A stretch of 64,000 nt of DNA from Gemmata massiliana (lineage in GTDB: Bacteria; Planctomycetota; Planctomycetia; Gemmatales; Gemmataceae). The notes below the pieces were generated by a model. That model was not told the origin of the DNA and ran no database searches. It was given only the letters and a program-made list of their open reading frames with translations. The stretch covers positions 975,988 through 1,039,987 of the forward strand of contig HG799463.1 of NCBI GenBank assembly GCA_000531095.1. Reading direction: 5' to 3'. Positions 45,741-54,284 of this stretch are shown here, piece by piece. Each line of letters starts with the position of its first letter. Within the stretch, counting starts at the first letter, position 1. The position numbers and the translations under genes were made by a program.

Positions 45741-46217
45741 ATGTGGGAAATAAAGACCGTTCTGATCGTGGGCGCGTTCCTGGTCCTTATCGTTACGTTT
45801 TTTGTTTTGGTGGTGAGGCAGTTTTTGTTCGCTGCACGGCGCGCCCAAGAGTTCTTTCAAGCACCACCAGTATCCAAAGAATTCGAGCCGCCGGGAAACG
45901 CGTTCATCGAATCTCCTTTGAGCCAGCGGCTCATCGCCTTACTTATGGTGGGGGCCGGTGCTTTTGGAACGATGTGGCTCTGGCACCAGGCGCTACGGGG
46001 TAACGAAGTCCGTTTTGTGCCCGCAATTCTTTTCCCATTCGCTGCTGTTCTGGGGCTGGGTGGCATTCTGTTCCCGCACGATTTTGATGCCCAACGGTGG
46101 AAGTACGGTCGCGGGAAACCCCGAACCTGGGAAGAAATGCCGACGCCGATGAAGGTGTACGTTACCCTCGCTCTGTGCGCGGGCCTCGTCAATTTGTGGG
46201 CGCTGATGTCGAGATGA
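45741..46217 (+). CDS. Small membrane protein of unknown function
   Basis: The 158-residue protein has three hydrophobic segments: TVLIVGAFLVLIVTFFVLVV (near 6-25), LIALLMVGAGAFGTMWLW (near 68) and FVPAILFPFAAVLGLGGILF (near 93), and a fourth, weaker one at the end (LALCAGLVNLWALMS). GGGAAG lies upstream of the ATG, which begins 2 bases after the pepT stop. It does not match a family I recognise. Probably an inner-membrane protein. Confidence 0.75.
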   Translation: MWEIKTVLIVGAFLVLIVTFFVLVVRQFLFAARRAQEFFQAPPVSKEFEPPGNAFIESPLSQRLIALLMVGAGAFGTMWLWHQALRGNEVRFVPAILFPFAAVLGLGGILFPHDFDAQRWKYGRGKPRTWEEMPTPMKVYVTLALCAGLVNLWALMSR

Positions 46218-46516
46218 GTGCCCAAGACACGGAACGGTGCCCCTGATCTTTCAGGAAGGTATTGGTCCCTGTAGGGGTGGTCCTGTTTCACGGCATCGGT
46301 CTTGTTCTCGCGCACGCGCTTTTGGCGGACCAAGAAGGCGTGCAGAAACTCGGCCGCGAGGTCGTGGAACATGAGGCGGTGCGCTGCACCGAGCGTGGAA
46401 CCCGTGGGACCGAGGTCTCGCGCCTGTGTCGCTTCGTGATAATCGCCCGCGCCCGGGTCGCGTTCCGGTGGTTCGATCCCGCGCTGCGGGGCCTCTACTT
46501 GAACCGGAAAAGCACC

Positions 46517-46569
46517 CCGGTCGGGTTCGCGAACCCGTTCGGTTCCGCATCTCGGGCGAGACGATGGCC
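46517..46569 (+). pseudogene. Degenerate copy of a lipoprotein gene 3' end
   Basis: The stretch resembles the last 24 codons of the lipoprotein gene ending at 47316 (GTCGGGTTCGCG, then CGGGCGAGA and GATGG). The reading frame is broken and no full gene remains. It lies about 120 bases before the intact lipoprotein gene. A third copy of the same end is at 48745. Confidence 0.6.
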
Positions 46570-46686
46570 ACGATCGCCCCCGGGCGCCGTGGGCGTGGCG
46601 TGCGTAACCAACGCCGTGTTGACATACCGATCGAAGGGGCAATAATGGCCCCGAACCTCTCCCACCCATTACAAGAGGTTCCGCGA

Positions 46687-47316
46687 ATGTTGCGCTCGAT
46701 CGTACTGTTGGTCGCCCTGGGCGCGCTGGGGTGCGGGAAGAAACCCAAAGACACCGGCCCCGCCCCGCGGCCACCCGTTCAACCACCCCCGCCACAAGAC
46801 AGTGGGGCGGACAAAGCCCCAGGATCAATTCGGCTCGGCGAGGAGAACGGTGAGGGACGCGGGTACCCGAACCGACTGCTGGCCCAGTGGTGGCGCGTCG
46901 TCCGGGACGACGTCACGGTCTCGGTTCTAGCGTCCGACAGCGCGGACCCGGCGCACCTCTCGCTCATGGTGGTGGTTCGGAACCGCAACAAGGATAAGCC
47001 GCTCCAGCTCACGGGTTGGTCCAAACCGCAGCAAATCACCCTGAAAGACGAAAAGGGTAAACGGTACCCACTGATCCCGATCCCCGACGACATCGAACAG
47101 GCCATGCGGAAAGCGGACGTGCCCAAAGACGGTGCGGCCTACGGCCCCGGCCCGGTCACTCCTGAACTCAAACGATTCATCTTGCTCAAATTCGACCGGT
47201 CGACGCTGGCCGCCGAGTACCTGGACCTGGATCTAGACGGCGCACCCGTCGGGTTCGCGGACCCGATCCTGTTTCGTGTCTCGCGCGAGATGATGACGCA
47301 ACCGAAGAAGCCGTAA
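46687..47316 (+). CDS. Small predicted lipoprotein
   Basis: The 209-residue protein starts at ATG 46687 with AAGAGG upstream. LRSIVLLVALGALGC is a lipoprotein signal with the lipobox Cys at residue 17, followed by a Pro-rich linker (PRPPVQPPPPQDSG). The body has a compact beta-rich pattern: DDVTVSVLASDSADPAHLSL, VVRNRNKDKPLQLTGWSKPQ and LKDEKGKRYPLIP. It should be anchored in a membrane facing outward. No family is recognised. Its last 24 codons are repeated nearby in degenerate form (46517 and 48745). Confidence 0.75.
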   Translation: MLRSIVLLVALGALGCGKKPKDTGPAPRPPVQPPPPQDSGADKAPGSIRLGEENGEGRGYPNRLLAQWWRVVRDDVTVSVLASDSADPAHLSLMVVVRNRNKDKPLQLTGWSKPQQITLKDEKGKRYPLIPIPDDIEQAMRKADVPKDGAAYGPGPVTPELKRFILLKFDRSTLAAEYLDLDLDGAPVGFADPILFRVSREMMTQPKKP

Positions 47317-47361
47317 CTGCGGGATCGGACGGGAGCAACTCCGCTCACACGAGCACCGGTG

Positions 47362-47463
47362 GACGTGGCCGTCGCCACTGTGTCGGTCGCGCCGATGCCG
47401 CACGGCTCGACCCTAGCGCCGAGCCGCCGACCCACAACGTTCATCCCGATGGCGGAAGAATAG
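47362..47463 (+). pseudogene. Duplicated 3' tail of the tricorn gene
   Basis: The frame (VSVAPMPHGSTLAPSRRP, then TTFIPMAEE and stop) matches the last residues of the tricorn protease at 31030-31132 (VPVAPMPHGSTPPPAPSSRP, then TTLIPMAEE). The nucleotide match continues past the stop into CAATCTGGTACCGGCGAACG. The rest of the gene is absent. It is a gene fragment moved about 16 kb, likely together with the repeat that borders it. Confidence 0.8.
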
Positions 47464-47478
47464 GCGCAATCTGGTACC

Positions 47479-47510
47479 GGCGAACGGTCGGCGTGAGTCG
47501 GCCGTTCGCC
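47479..47510. repeat. Short hairpin of family M ends
   Basis: GGCGAACGGTCGG and TCGGCCGTTCGCC face each other across CGTGAG, which matches the two ends of the MITE-like family without its core. It follows the duplicated tricorn tail. A diverged half-copy also occurs after the real tricorn gene at 31148. Confidence 0.6.
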
Positions 47511-47723
47511 GACTCCTGGCACTCGTGGTGGGCTGCGGCCCGCCTTGCGCGACCACGGACGAAGTGGAACTCGGCGGAAAAGCGAGTGCCACCGCGCCAC
47601 CGGCGACGTCCGGATGCGGGCACCGAACCTCGGGTCCGGCGTCTCAGTGGCAGTAGCCGAGGAGTGCCTGGCGGTCGACCGGGGTAAGGCGGATACTGGG
47701 TGTGAGTCAGACCAGAGGAAGTA

Positions 47724-48731
47724 ATGCGGAAACACACGATTGTGCCCGACCCGGCGGCGGTGCTGCCGGGCGAGAGCGAGATACTGGCGGCGGTGGTGGC
47801 GAACCTGGCCGACCATACAGCCAAGTTGGTGTACGCGGACTGGCTGGAAGAGCACAACGACCCCCGGGGACCGGTCCTTCGGGAGTTCGTCCGGGCCGTG
47901 CAGGACGGTCACCCGTTGCCGGCCACCGACGGCCTGTTGGCCGGGTGGTGCGAGATGGTCGGCCTCCGGCTCGTCGAGCGGGTCCGGGAGTTCGACCTCG
48001 AACCGTACCGCGACCGGCTGCTGGCACTCGCGCGCCCCGTCCTCGAATTGAACGATGTAACGCTGGTCGACGAGACGCTGTTCCCACCGGGCTGCTCGAA
48101 ACTCGGCGGGCGGCCGGCACTGCCACGAGGGGCGGAATGGCCCCGGTCGGACCGCGGTCCGCTCAAATTCTTCGCCCAGTTCGACCTGGCCGATCTGCAC
48201 TCGACCACCGGTGGCCGGCCACTTCCCGCAGCCGGTTTGCTCTCGTTCTTCACTTACCAAAACGCACCGGAGGACCAACACGGCGGCCCGCGTGTCATCT
48301 TTACCCCACCGGGGGGAGATTTGGAACGGCTGGACCCGCCGGACGATCTGGACGAGGATCTGGGGCGCCCCGGTCCGGCCGCGACATTCACCCTCCGCGA
48401 GTCGCTCGATCTGCCCCAAGCGATGGAGCCGTGGGAAGAACGGATCGGTCTACCGAACGAGGCCGCGGCCGATCGTTGGGAGGTTTTAAACCGGTATTGG
48501 AGCCTGCTGTGGGCTCAACGGGCCGTCGCCCACGTGCTGTTCGGGTACGCCCGCCCCCGGCACATCGACTGCGACCCGATCCCCGGACCCGAGTGGGAGC
48601 AACTGATCTCCTTCAAGTCGGACCGCGACTTGGGGTGGGGTTGGGGAGATGGTCACGAGCTGTTCTGGTACATCCGCACCGAAGACCTGAAGGCCGGGCA
48701 ATTCGACCAGACCGTGGAGACGGATGGTTGA
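47724..48731 (+). CDS. TIGR02996-DUF1963 (YwqG-like) protein
   Basis: The 335-residue protein starts at ATG 47724 with AGAGGA upstream. Residues 15-60 match the TIGR02996 repeat-companion domain (ILAAVVANLADHTAKLVYAD, WLEEHNDPRG). The rest is a DUF1963/YwqG-like domain: LGGRPALPRGAEWPRSDRGP, LKFFAQFDLADLH, LSFFTYQN and the closing HELFWYIRTEDLKAGQFDQ. YwqG-like proteins are cytoplasmic and of unknown function. The 407 bases before the gene contain only the tricorn tail, a short hairpin and no other gene. Confidence 0.85.
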   Translation: MRKHTIVPDPAAVLPGESEILAAVVANLADHTAKLVYADWLEEHNDPRGPVLREFVRAVQDGHPLPATDGLLAGWCEMVGLRLVERVREFDLEPYRDRLLALARPVLELNDVTLVDETLFPPGCSKLGGRPALPRGAEWPRSDRGPLKFFAQFDLADLHSTTGGRPLPAAGLLSFFTYQNAPEDQHGGPRVIFTPPGGDLERLDPPDDLDEDLGRPGPAATFTLRESLDLPQAMEPWEERIGLPNEAAADRWEVLNRYWSLLWAQRAVAHVLFGYARPRHIDCDPIPGPEWEQLISFKSDRDLGWGWGDGHELFWYIRTEDLKAGQFDQTVETDG

Positions 48732-48744
48732 GGCGCGGCATCGC

Positions 48745-48816
48745 CCGTTCGGGTTCGCGGACGCGACCCTGTTCCGTGCCTCGCGCGAGATGGTGACGCA
48801 ACCGAAGAAGCAATAG
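48745..48816 (+). pseudogene. Copy of the lipoprotein gene 3' end
   Basis: The codons read PFGFADATLFRASREMVTQP, then KKQ and stop, against PVGFADPILFRVSREMMTQP, then KKP and stop in the lipoprotein gene ending at 47316. It starts 13 bases after the YwqG-like gene stop. No other part of the lipoprotein gene is present. Confidence 0.75.
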
Positions 48817-48954
48817 GCCCTCGTGCCACCCGCGCGCAACTTAAGAACGCCCTCGGCTCTCTAATTCGACCCGCGGCAAAAAGGGGCGATTTTTCCGCGT
48901 GCGGTCGGGCGCGGGTCGTGGTACGCTGCGACACCTCCCCGGATCACCGTGCCG

Positions 48955-50286
48955 ATGCCCTCTCCCGAACTCACCCCCGACGCCCCCGACGCGGTCGCGC
49001 GCAGCGCCCGGTACAAGGTCGCGTGGCGCATCCTGCCGCTGCTGTTCCTGCTCTACATCATCGCGTACCTCGACCGCGCCAACGTCGGCTTCGCCAAACT
49101 CAAGATGAAGGACGATCTCGGACTGTCCGAGACCGTGTTCGGTGCCGGCGTCGCGCTGTTCTTCATCGGGTACCTGTTCCTCGAAATCCCCGGCGCGCTG
49201 CTCGTGGAACACTGGAGCGCGCGAAAATGGTTTGCGCGCATCCTCGTCTCGTGGGGCTTCTGCTCGATGGCGATGGCGCTGGTCGAAACGCCCGCGCAGT
49301 TCTACGCCGTCCGCTTTTTATTGGGCCTCGCGGAGGCCGGATTCTTCCCGGGCGTGATCGTCTACTTCACCCACTGGTTCCCGCGGAAGGACCGCGCGCG
49401 GGCGATGTCCGTGATGCTGCTGGGCGTGCCGCTCAGCCTCGCGCTCGGGGCGCGCGTGTCCGCGGTGCTGCTCGAACAGAACTGGTTCGACATCAAGGGC
49501 TGGCAGTGGGTGTTCCTGGTCGAGGGCGCGCCGGCCGTGCTCTTGGGGGCGGTGGTGCCGTTCCTGCTCACGGACCGCCCGCGGAACGCGAAGTGGCTCA
49601 CGCCGGAAGAACGCGACTGGCTCGAAAACACCCTGGAAGCGGAGCGCGAAGCGGCCAGCGGGACCGGGACCGTTTCGCTCAAGCAGGCGCTCCGGATGCG
49701 GAACGTGTGGCTGCTGGCGCTGGCGATCCTCGCCACGAACATAGCCGGATACGTGTTCGTCTTCTGGCTCGCGACGATGGTCGAGGGGCTGCTCGCGGCT
49801 ACGGGGCGCGGGTCGGGTGCGACCAATGTGCTGAACTGGACCGGGTGCGTGTACCTGTGCGGGTTCGTCGCGGTGCTGGTATCGGGTTGGTCCTCCGACC
49901 GCACCGGCGACCGCAAGTGGCACTGCGTGACGGGGCAGATCGGCGCGGGGGTGACGTTCGCGCTTGCCCTTGTTCCGGGGCAGCCCTGGGGCGCGGTATT
50001 CGCGTGGCTATGTCTGGCCGGGTTCTTCTCGATGTTCTGGTTCACGCCCTTCTGGGTGCTTCCGACGCTCACGCTGACCTCGTCGGCCGCGGCGGTGGCG
50101 ATCGGCGTCATCAATATGTGTGGAAACATTGCCGGCGCGATCGGCTCGCCCCTCCTAGGCGCGCTGAGGGACGCGGGGTTCGGCGATCAGGCTTCGATGG
50201 CGTTCGTAACGGTGTGCTTTGTCCTCGGCGCGGTGTTCGTGGCACTGGTACGGGTCGCGCCGCCCGTGGAGGAACCGAATGACTGA
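48955..50286 (+). CDS. MFS transporter, anion:cation symporter type
   Basis: The 443-residue carrier starts at ATG 48955 (GTG 48949 is possible). Twelve hydrophobic segments are visible. Family marks of the ACS group (hexuronate, galactonate, phthalate carriers) include LYIIAYLDRANVGFAKLKM (segment 1), FFIGYLFLEIPGALLVEHW (segment 2), RFLLGLAEAGFFPGVIVY (segment 4) and AFVTVCFVLGAVFVALVRV (last). It should import an organic acid with protons. It is the first gene of a four-gene operon and overlaps the E1 gene by 8 bases. The substrate of the operon is probably its cargo. Confidence 0.9.
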   Translation: MPSPELTPDAPDAVARSARYKVAWRILPLLFLLYIIAYLDRANVGFAKLKMKDDLGLSETVFGAGVALFFIGYLFLEIPGALLVEHWSARKWFARILVSWGFCSMAMALVETPAQFYAVRFLLGLAEAGFFPGVIVYFTHWFPRKDRARAMSVMLLGVPLSLALGARVSAVLLEQNWFDIKGWQWVFLVEGAPAVLLGAVVPFLLTDRPRNAKWLTPEERDWLENTLEAEREAASGTGTVSLKQALRMRNVWLLALAILATNIAGYVFVFWLATMVEGLLAATGRGSGATNVLNWTGCVYLCGFVAVLVSGWSSDRTGDRKWHCVTGQIGAGVTFALALVPGQPWGAVFAWLCLAGFFSMFWFTPFWVLPTLTLTSSAAAVAIGVINMCGNIAGAIGSPLLGALRDAGFGDQASMAFVTVCFVLGAVFVALVRVAPPVEEPND

Positions 50287-52258
50287 CCCGCAGACGCAGC
50301 GCCCCACCGAGGAACTGCTCCGGCTCTACCGGCAAATGCTCCTCATCCGCCGGTGCGAAGAGCAACTGGCGAAATCTCACCAGCGCGGTTTGGTTCACGG
50401 CGCGTGCCACACTTACGTCGGCCAGGAGGCGATCGCGGTCGGCGTGTGCTCGCACTTGCGGCGCGAGGACGTGGTGTTCAGTACGCACCGCGGGCACGGG
50501 CACGCGCTCGCGAAGGGCGTACCGCCGGTGCAGCTCATCGCCGAACTGTACGGGCGCGCGACGGGGTGCTCGCAGGGGCGCGGCGGGAGCATGCACCTGT
50601 TCTCGCCCGAAGTGGGCATGATGGGCACGAGCGGGATCGTTGGCCCGTGCATCCTGCAAGCGACCGGCGCCGGGTACAGCTTCCGGTTACTGAAACAGGA
50701 CCACGTCGCGGTCGCGTTCTTCGGCGACGGTGCGGTGAACAACGCGGCGTTCCACGAGGGGCTGAACCTCGCCGCCATCTGGAAACTGCCCGTCCTGTTC
50801 GTGTGCGAGAACAACCAGTTCGCGACGGAAGTGCCGTTCGCCTACGCCGCGGGGAACCCGAGCGTGGCCGCACGCGGCGCGACCTACGGTATGCCCGGGA
50901 TCGAACTCGACGGCAACGACGTTGTCGCGATTCGCGCGGCCGCGGGGGAAGCAGTCGCGCGGGCGCGGAGTGGCGGTGGGCCGACGCTGTTCGAGTGCAA
51001 GACCTACCGCACCCGCCCGCACGCGGAGGGCATGGGCGACTACACCTATCGCACCCGCGAGGACGTGGAGAACTGGAAGACCAAGTGCCCTATTGATCGA
51101 CTCCGCAAAGCGTTCTCGGCGAATCTCGCGCCCCTCGATGCCATTGATGCCGAAGTTCAGCGTGAGATCGAAGCCGCTCAGCGCGAGGCCGAAGCGAGTG
51201 CGTGGCCCGACCCCGCAACGGCCACCACGCACATCTACGCCGAAGCACGCAGACCGGCCCCACCTCCACCCGCGGATTCGGGGCGCGATATTAGCTATTC
51301 GCAAGCCACGCTCGAAGCACTCGGGGCGGAAATGGCGGCGAACCCTGCGATCTTCGTTCTGGGGGAGGGCATCGGCGTTCGGGGCGGGAACTTCAAGACG
51401 ACCGCGGGGTTGTACGACAAGTTCGGCCCGGAGCGCCTGCGCGACACGCCCATTTGCGAGCGCGGGTTCGTCGGGCTGGGGGGCGGAGCGGCCATGACCG
51501 GCACGCGGCCGGTCATTGACTTCATGTTCGCCGACTTCGTGCTCGATGGTGTGGGCGAGATCGTGAACCAGATCGCGAAGATGCAGTACATGAGTAGCGG
51601 GCGGCTCAAAATGCCGATCCTGCTGCGCGGCTGCATCGGCATCGGTCACTCCGCCGCAACGCACCACTCGGGCAACTACTACCCGATGTACGCGCACTTC
51701 CCCGGTCTGCGCGTGGTGATCCCATCCACGCCCTACGACGCGAAGGGACTGCTGCACCACGCGCTCCGCTGCGACGACCCGGTGATGTTCCTCGAACCGC
51801 GCGAAATTCTGTCGCTTACCGGGCCGGTACCGGAAGCGCCTTACGAGATCCCATTTGGCCAAGCCGCGGTGGTGAATACAGGGACCGACGTCACCGTGGT
51901 CGCGATCGGTCGAATGGTTCGCAAGGTATTCGACGTGATCGCCGATCTCGGCCGCGAAGGAATTTCGGTCGAGTTGATCGATCCGCGAACGGTCGCGCCA
52001 CTCGATACGGAGACCATCGGCGCATCGGTCGCGAAGACCGGTCGGCTGCTCATCGTGGACGAGGCGTTCGGGCTGTACGGGATCGGCGCGGAGATCGCCG
52101 CACAGATCGCGGATCGGTTCTTCGACGAACTCGACGCCCCGATCAAGCGCCTGAACGGTCTGCACACCCCCACCCCCTACAGCCCGCCGCTCGAAGCCGC
52201 GGTGGTACCGAACGCGGACGCCATCGCGCGCGCGATTCGCGACCTACTTGCCGAGTAA
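50279..52258 (+). CDS. Fused E1 alpha-beta thiamine-pyrophosphate dehydrogenase
   Basis: The 659-residue protein starts at ATG 50279 with GGAGGA upstream, overlapping the MFS gene. Residues 1-330 are an E1 alpha subunit: THRGHGHALAKGV and the TPP motif GDGAVNNAAFHEGLNLAAIW ending at ENN (about 145-180). Residues 345-659 are an E1 beta subunit: NPAIFVLGEGIGVRGGNFKT, ERGFVGLGGGAAMTGTRPVI and IGHSAATHHSGNYYPMY. Two-subunit E1 enzymes of the pyruvate, acetoin or branched-chain 2-oxoacid type are usually separate proteins. It decarboxylates a 2-oxo acid (or acetoin) and passes the acyl group to the downstream E2. No E3 gene is in the operon. Confidence 0.92.
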   Translation: MTDPQTQRPTEELLRLYRQMLLIRRCEEQLAKSHQRGLVHGACHTYVGQEAIAVGVCSHLRREDVVFSTHRGHGHALAKGVPPVQLIAELYGRATGCSQGRGGSMHLFSPEVGMMGTSGIVGPCILQATGAGYSFRLLKQDHVAVAFFGDGAVNNAAFHEGLNLAAIWKLPVLFVCENNQFATEVPFAYAAGNPSVAARGATYGMPGIELDGNDVVAIRAAAGEAVARARSGGGPTLFECKTYRTRPHAEGMGDYTYRTREDVENWKTKCPIDRLRKAFSANLAPLDAIDAEVQREIEAAQREAEASAWPDPATATTHIYAEARRPAPPPPADSGRDISYSQATLEALGAEMAANPAIFVLGEGIGVRGGNFKTTAGLYDKFGPERLRDTPICERGFVGLGGGAAMTGTRPVIDFMFADFVLDGVGEIVNQIAKMQYMSSGRLKMPILLRGCIGIGHSAATHHSGNYYPMYAHFPGLRVVIPSTPYDAKGLLHHALRCDDPVMFLEPREILSLTGPVPEAPYEIPFGQAAVVNTGTDVTVVAIGRMVRKVFDVIADLGREGISVELIDPRTVAPLDTETIGASVAKTGRLLIVDEAFGLYGIGAEIAAQIADRFFDELDAPIKRLNGLHTPTPYSPPLEAAVVPNADAIARAIRDLLAE

Positions 52259-52262
52259 ACTC

Positions 52263-53474
52263 ATGCCGATTCCCGTTTCGATCCCGCGCCTCGGCTGGAA
52301 CATGGAAGAGGGCGTCTTCGTCGAGTGGCTCAAGGCCGACGGCGACGCCGTGAAGTCCGGCGACGCGGTGTTTCGTCTCGAAGGCGAAAAAGCCACCGAG
52401 GACATCGAGAGCCTTGATGTGGGCACCCTTCACATCCCCGCGACCGGCCCGAAGATGGGCGACCGGCTCCCGGTCGGTGCCGTGATCGGCTACTTGCTGC
52501 AAACTGGTGAAGCCCCTCCAACGGGAGCCTCGCCCACGAACGGCGAAATCGAACAGGCACCGCCGCCTGCAGAGGTTATTGAGAATCCGCCCGCAGTGAG
52601 CGAACTTGCCCAACCACTCATTCCACAGGCAGGTCACACCGAAGCCGTCCCCGCACTAACAGCAATCACACCCCGCGCACGCAGACTCGCTGCACGACTT
52701 GGGGCGGATGTGTCGCGTGTGCGCGGAACCGGGCGTAACGGCCGCGTGCGCGAACGCGACATCGCCGCAGTTGCTCCCCCTCCTACCCCCTCGGGGGACA
52801 CGATCCCGCTGACCGGCACGCGCCGGGCGATTGCGGCCAAGATGATGGAGAGCCGGCAGACGACGGCCCCCGTCACGCTGACCGCGCAAGTGGACGCGAC
52901 CAACCTCGTGAACCTCCGCGAACAGTTCAAAGCGGCCGGGAGCGAGCGAGTCCCGTCGTACACCGATTTTCTTCTGAAGTTCGCCGCGCTCGCGCTTCAG
53001 AAGCACCCCGCGCTCGCGTCACAATGGGCGGGCGCGGGAATCGTGCCCGCCACGAGCATCGACATCGGCGTCGCTGTGGATACCGAATCGGGCTTACTCG
53101 TGCCGGTCGTTCGTAACGTCCCGGCGCTCGGATTGCGGCAACTCGCGGAGCAAACGAGCCAGTTGATCGACCGCACCCGGCGCGGCAATCTTTCCACCCG
53201 CGACATGCAGGGCGGGTGCTTCACGATCACGAACCTCGGTGCGTTCGGGATCGATGCGTTCACGCCGATCATCAACGCGCCGGAGTGCGCGATTCTCGGT
53301 ATGGGGCGCATCGAGCGCCGGCCGGTGATGGACGGCGACCGCGTCGTCGGGCGCGATCTGCTCGTGCTGAGCCTCACGTTCGACCACCGAATCGTCGACG
53401 GCGCTCCGGCCGCTCGTTTCCTGCAAGCACTCGCGCAGTGCGTCGAGAACCCGGCCCCGTGGGTATCGAGTTGA
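52263..53474 (+). CDS. Dihydrolipoamide acyltransferase (E2)
   Basis: The 403-residue protein starts at ATG 52263, 4 bases after the E1 stop. Residues 2-80 form a lipoyl domain with the attachment Lys at 43 in EGEKATED. A Pro/Ala-rich linker, a peripheral-subunit-binding domain (TPRARRLAARLGADVSRVRG, then NGRVRERDI; near 137-170) and a catalytic domain follow. The catalytic His-Asp pair is in SLTFDHRIVDGAPAARF and the substrate motif TITNLGAFGIDAFTPIINAP is typical. It accepts the acyl group from E1 and moves it to CoA. Confidence 0.93.
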   Translation: MPIPVSIPRLGWNMEEGVFVEWLKADGDAVKSGDAVFRLEGEKATEDIESLDVGTLHIPATGPKMGDRLPVGAVIGYLLQTGEAPPTGASPTNGEIEQAPPPAEVIENPPAVSELAQPLIPQAGHTEAVPALTAITPRARRLAARLGADVSRVRGTGRNGRVRERDIAAVAPPPTPSGDTIPLTGTRRAIAAKMMESRQTTAPVTLTAQVDATNLVNLREQFKAAGSERVPSYTDFLLKFAALALQKHPALASQWAGAGIVPATSIDIGVAVDTESGLLVPVVRNVPALGLRQLAEQTSQLIDRTRRGNLSTRDMQGGCFTITNLGAFGIDAFTPIINAPECAILGMGRIERRPVMDGDRVVGRDLLVLSLTFDHRIVDGAPAARFLQALAQCVENPAPWVSS

Positions 53475-53484
53475 GGACGAATCG

Positions 53485-54267
53485 ATGAAGTGTGACCTGA
53501 ACGGGACGGTGAGCCTCGTGACCGGATCGGCGCGCGGCATCGGGCAGGGCATCGCGGACCGACTCGCGCGCAACGGCAGCGTGGTCTATTACACCGATCT
53601 CGTGCTCGCCGAAGCACAAGCCGCTGCCTCAGCGACACCCAACGGGCACGCGCTCAAACTCGATGTCACGAAGCCCGCCGAGATCGCGTCGGTGGTTCAG
53701 CAGATCACAGCCGAGTGCGGGCGGCTCGACGTCCTCGTGAACAACGCGGGCGTGAACACGATGGCGCATCGCGTCACCATCGACTCGTTCCCGCGCGAGG
53801 AGTGGGACCGCATTCTCGCGGTGGATCTGACCGGTCTTTACGAGATGAGCAAAGCGGCCGCGGCGGTGATGCGCGAGCACAAGCGCGGGCGCATTATCAA
53901 CATCGCGTCCATCGCGGGGCTGGTGCCGTTGCGGTTGCAGTGCGCGTTCGTTGCGGCGAAGGCGGGCGTGGTGAACCTCACACGCGCAATGGCCCTGGAA
54001 TTGGGGTCGCACGGAGTTCTGGTGAACGGAATCGCCCCCGGTTCGACGCTCACCGAGGGCACGCGGAAACTCTTCTACGGCGACGACGGGTTGTTCAAGG
54101 AGTCCGTTCAGCGGATGCTCGACCACGTCCCGCTCGGGCGTCCCGGCACCGTGGACGAGATCGCGGTCGCGGCGCTGTTCCTCGCGGACCCGGAGAACAG
54201 CTACATGAACGGTCACATCCTCACCGTGGACGGCGGGTGGACGGCCGGTTACACCCGCGACTTCTGA
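53485..54267 (+). CDS. SDR-family protein lacking the catalytic Tyr
   Basis: The 260-residue protein follows E2 by 10 bases. It has the nucleotide site TGSARGIG (13-20), LDVTKPAEI, the NNAG motif (VLVNNAGVNT) and catalytic-type Ser142 in IINIASIAGL. The position of the catalytic Tyr (13 residues after Ser) is Phe155, in CAFVAAKAGV, with Lys159 intact. The terminal GHILTVDGGW is typical. Classical SDRs use Tyr to donate the proton, so this member may have another activity or act only as a binding protein. Last gene of the MFS-E1-E2 operon. Confidence 0.9.
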   Translation: MKCDLNGTVSLVTGSARGIGQGIADRLARNGSVVYYTDLVLAEAQAAASATPNGHALKLDVTKPAEIASVVQQITAECGRLDVLVNNAGVNTMAHRVTIDSFPREEWDRILAVDLTGLYEMSKAAAAVMREHKRGRIINIASIAGLVPLRLQCAFVAAKAGVVNLTRAMALELGSHGVLVNGIAPGSTLTEGTRKLFYGDDGLFKESVQRMLDHVPLGRPGTVDEIAVAALFLADPENSYMNGHILTVDGGWTAGYTRDF

Positions 54268-54284
54268 TTTTACACGCGGCCGGG

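Noticed and set aside
46262..46645. Open frame of 127 codons before the lipoprotein gene
   Set aside because: It spans the degenerate copy of the lipoprotein gene end and has no domain; more likely decayed DNA than a gene.
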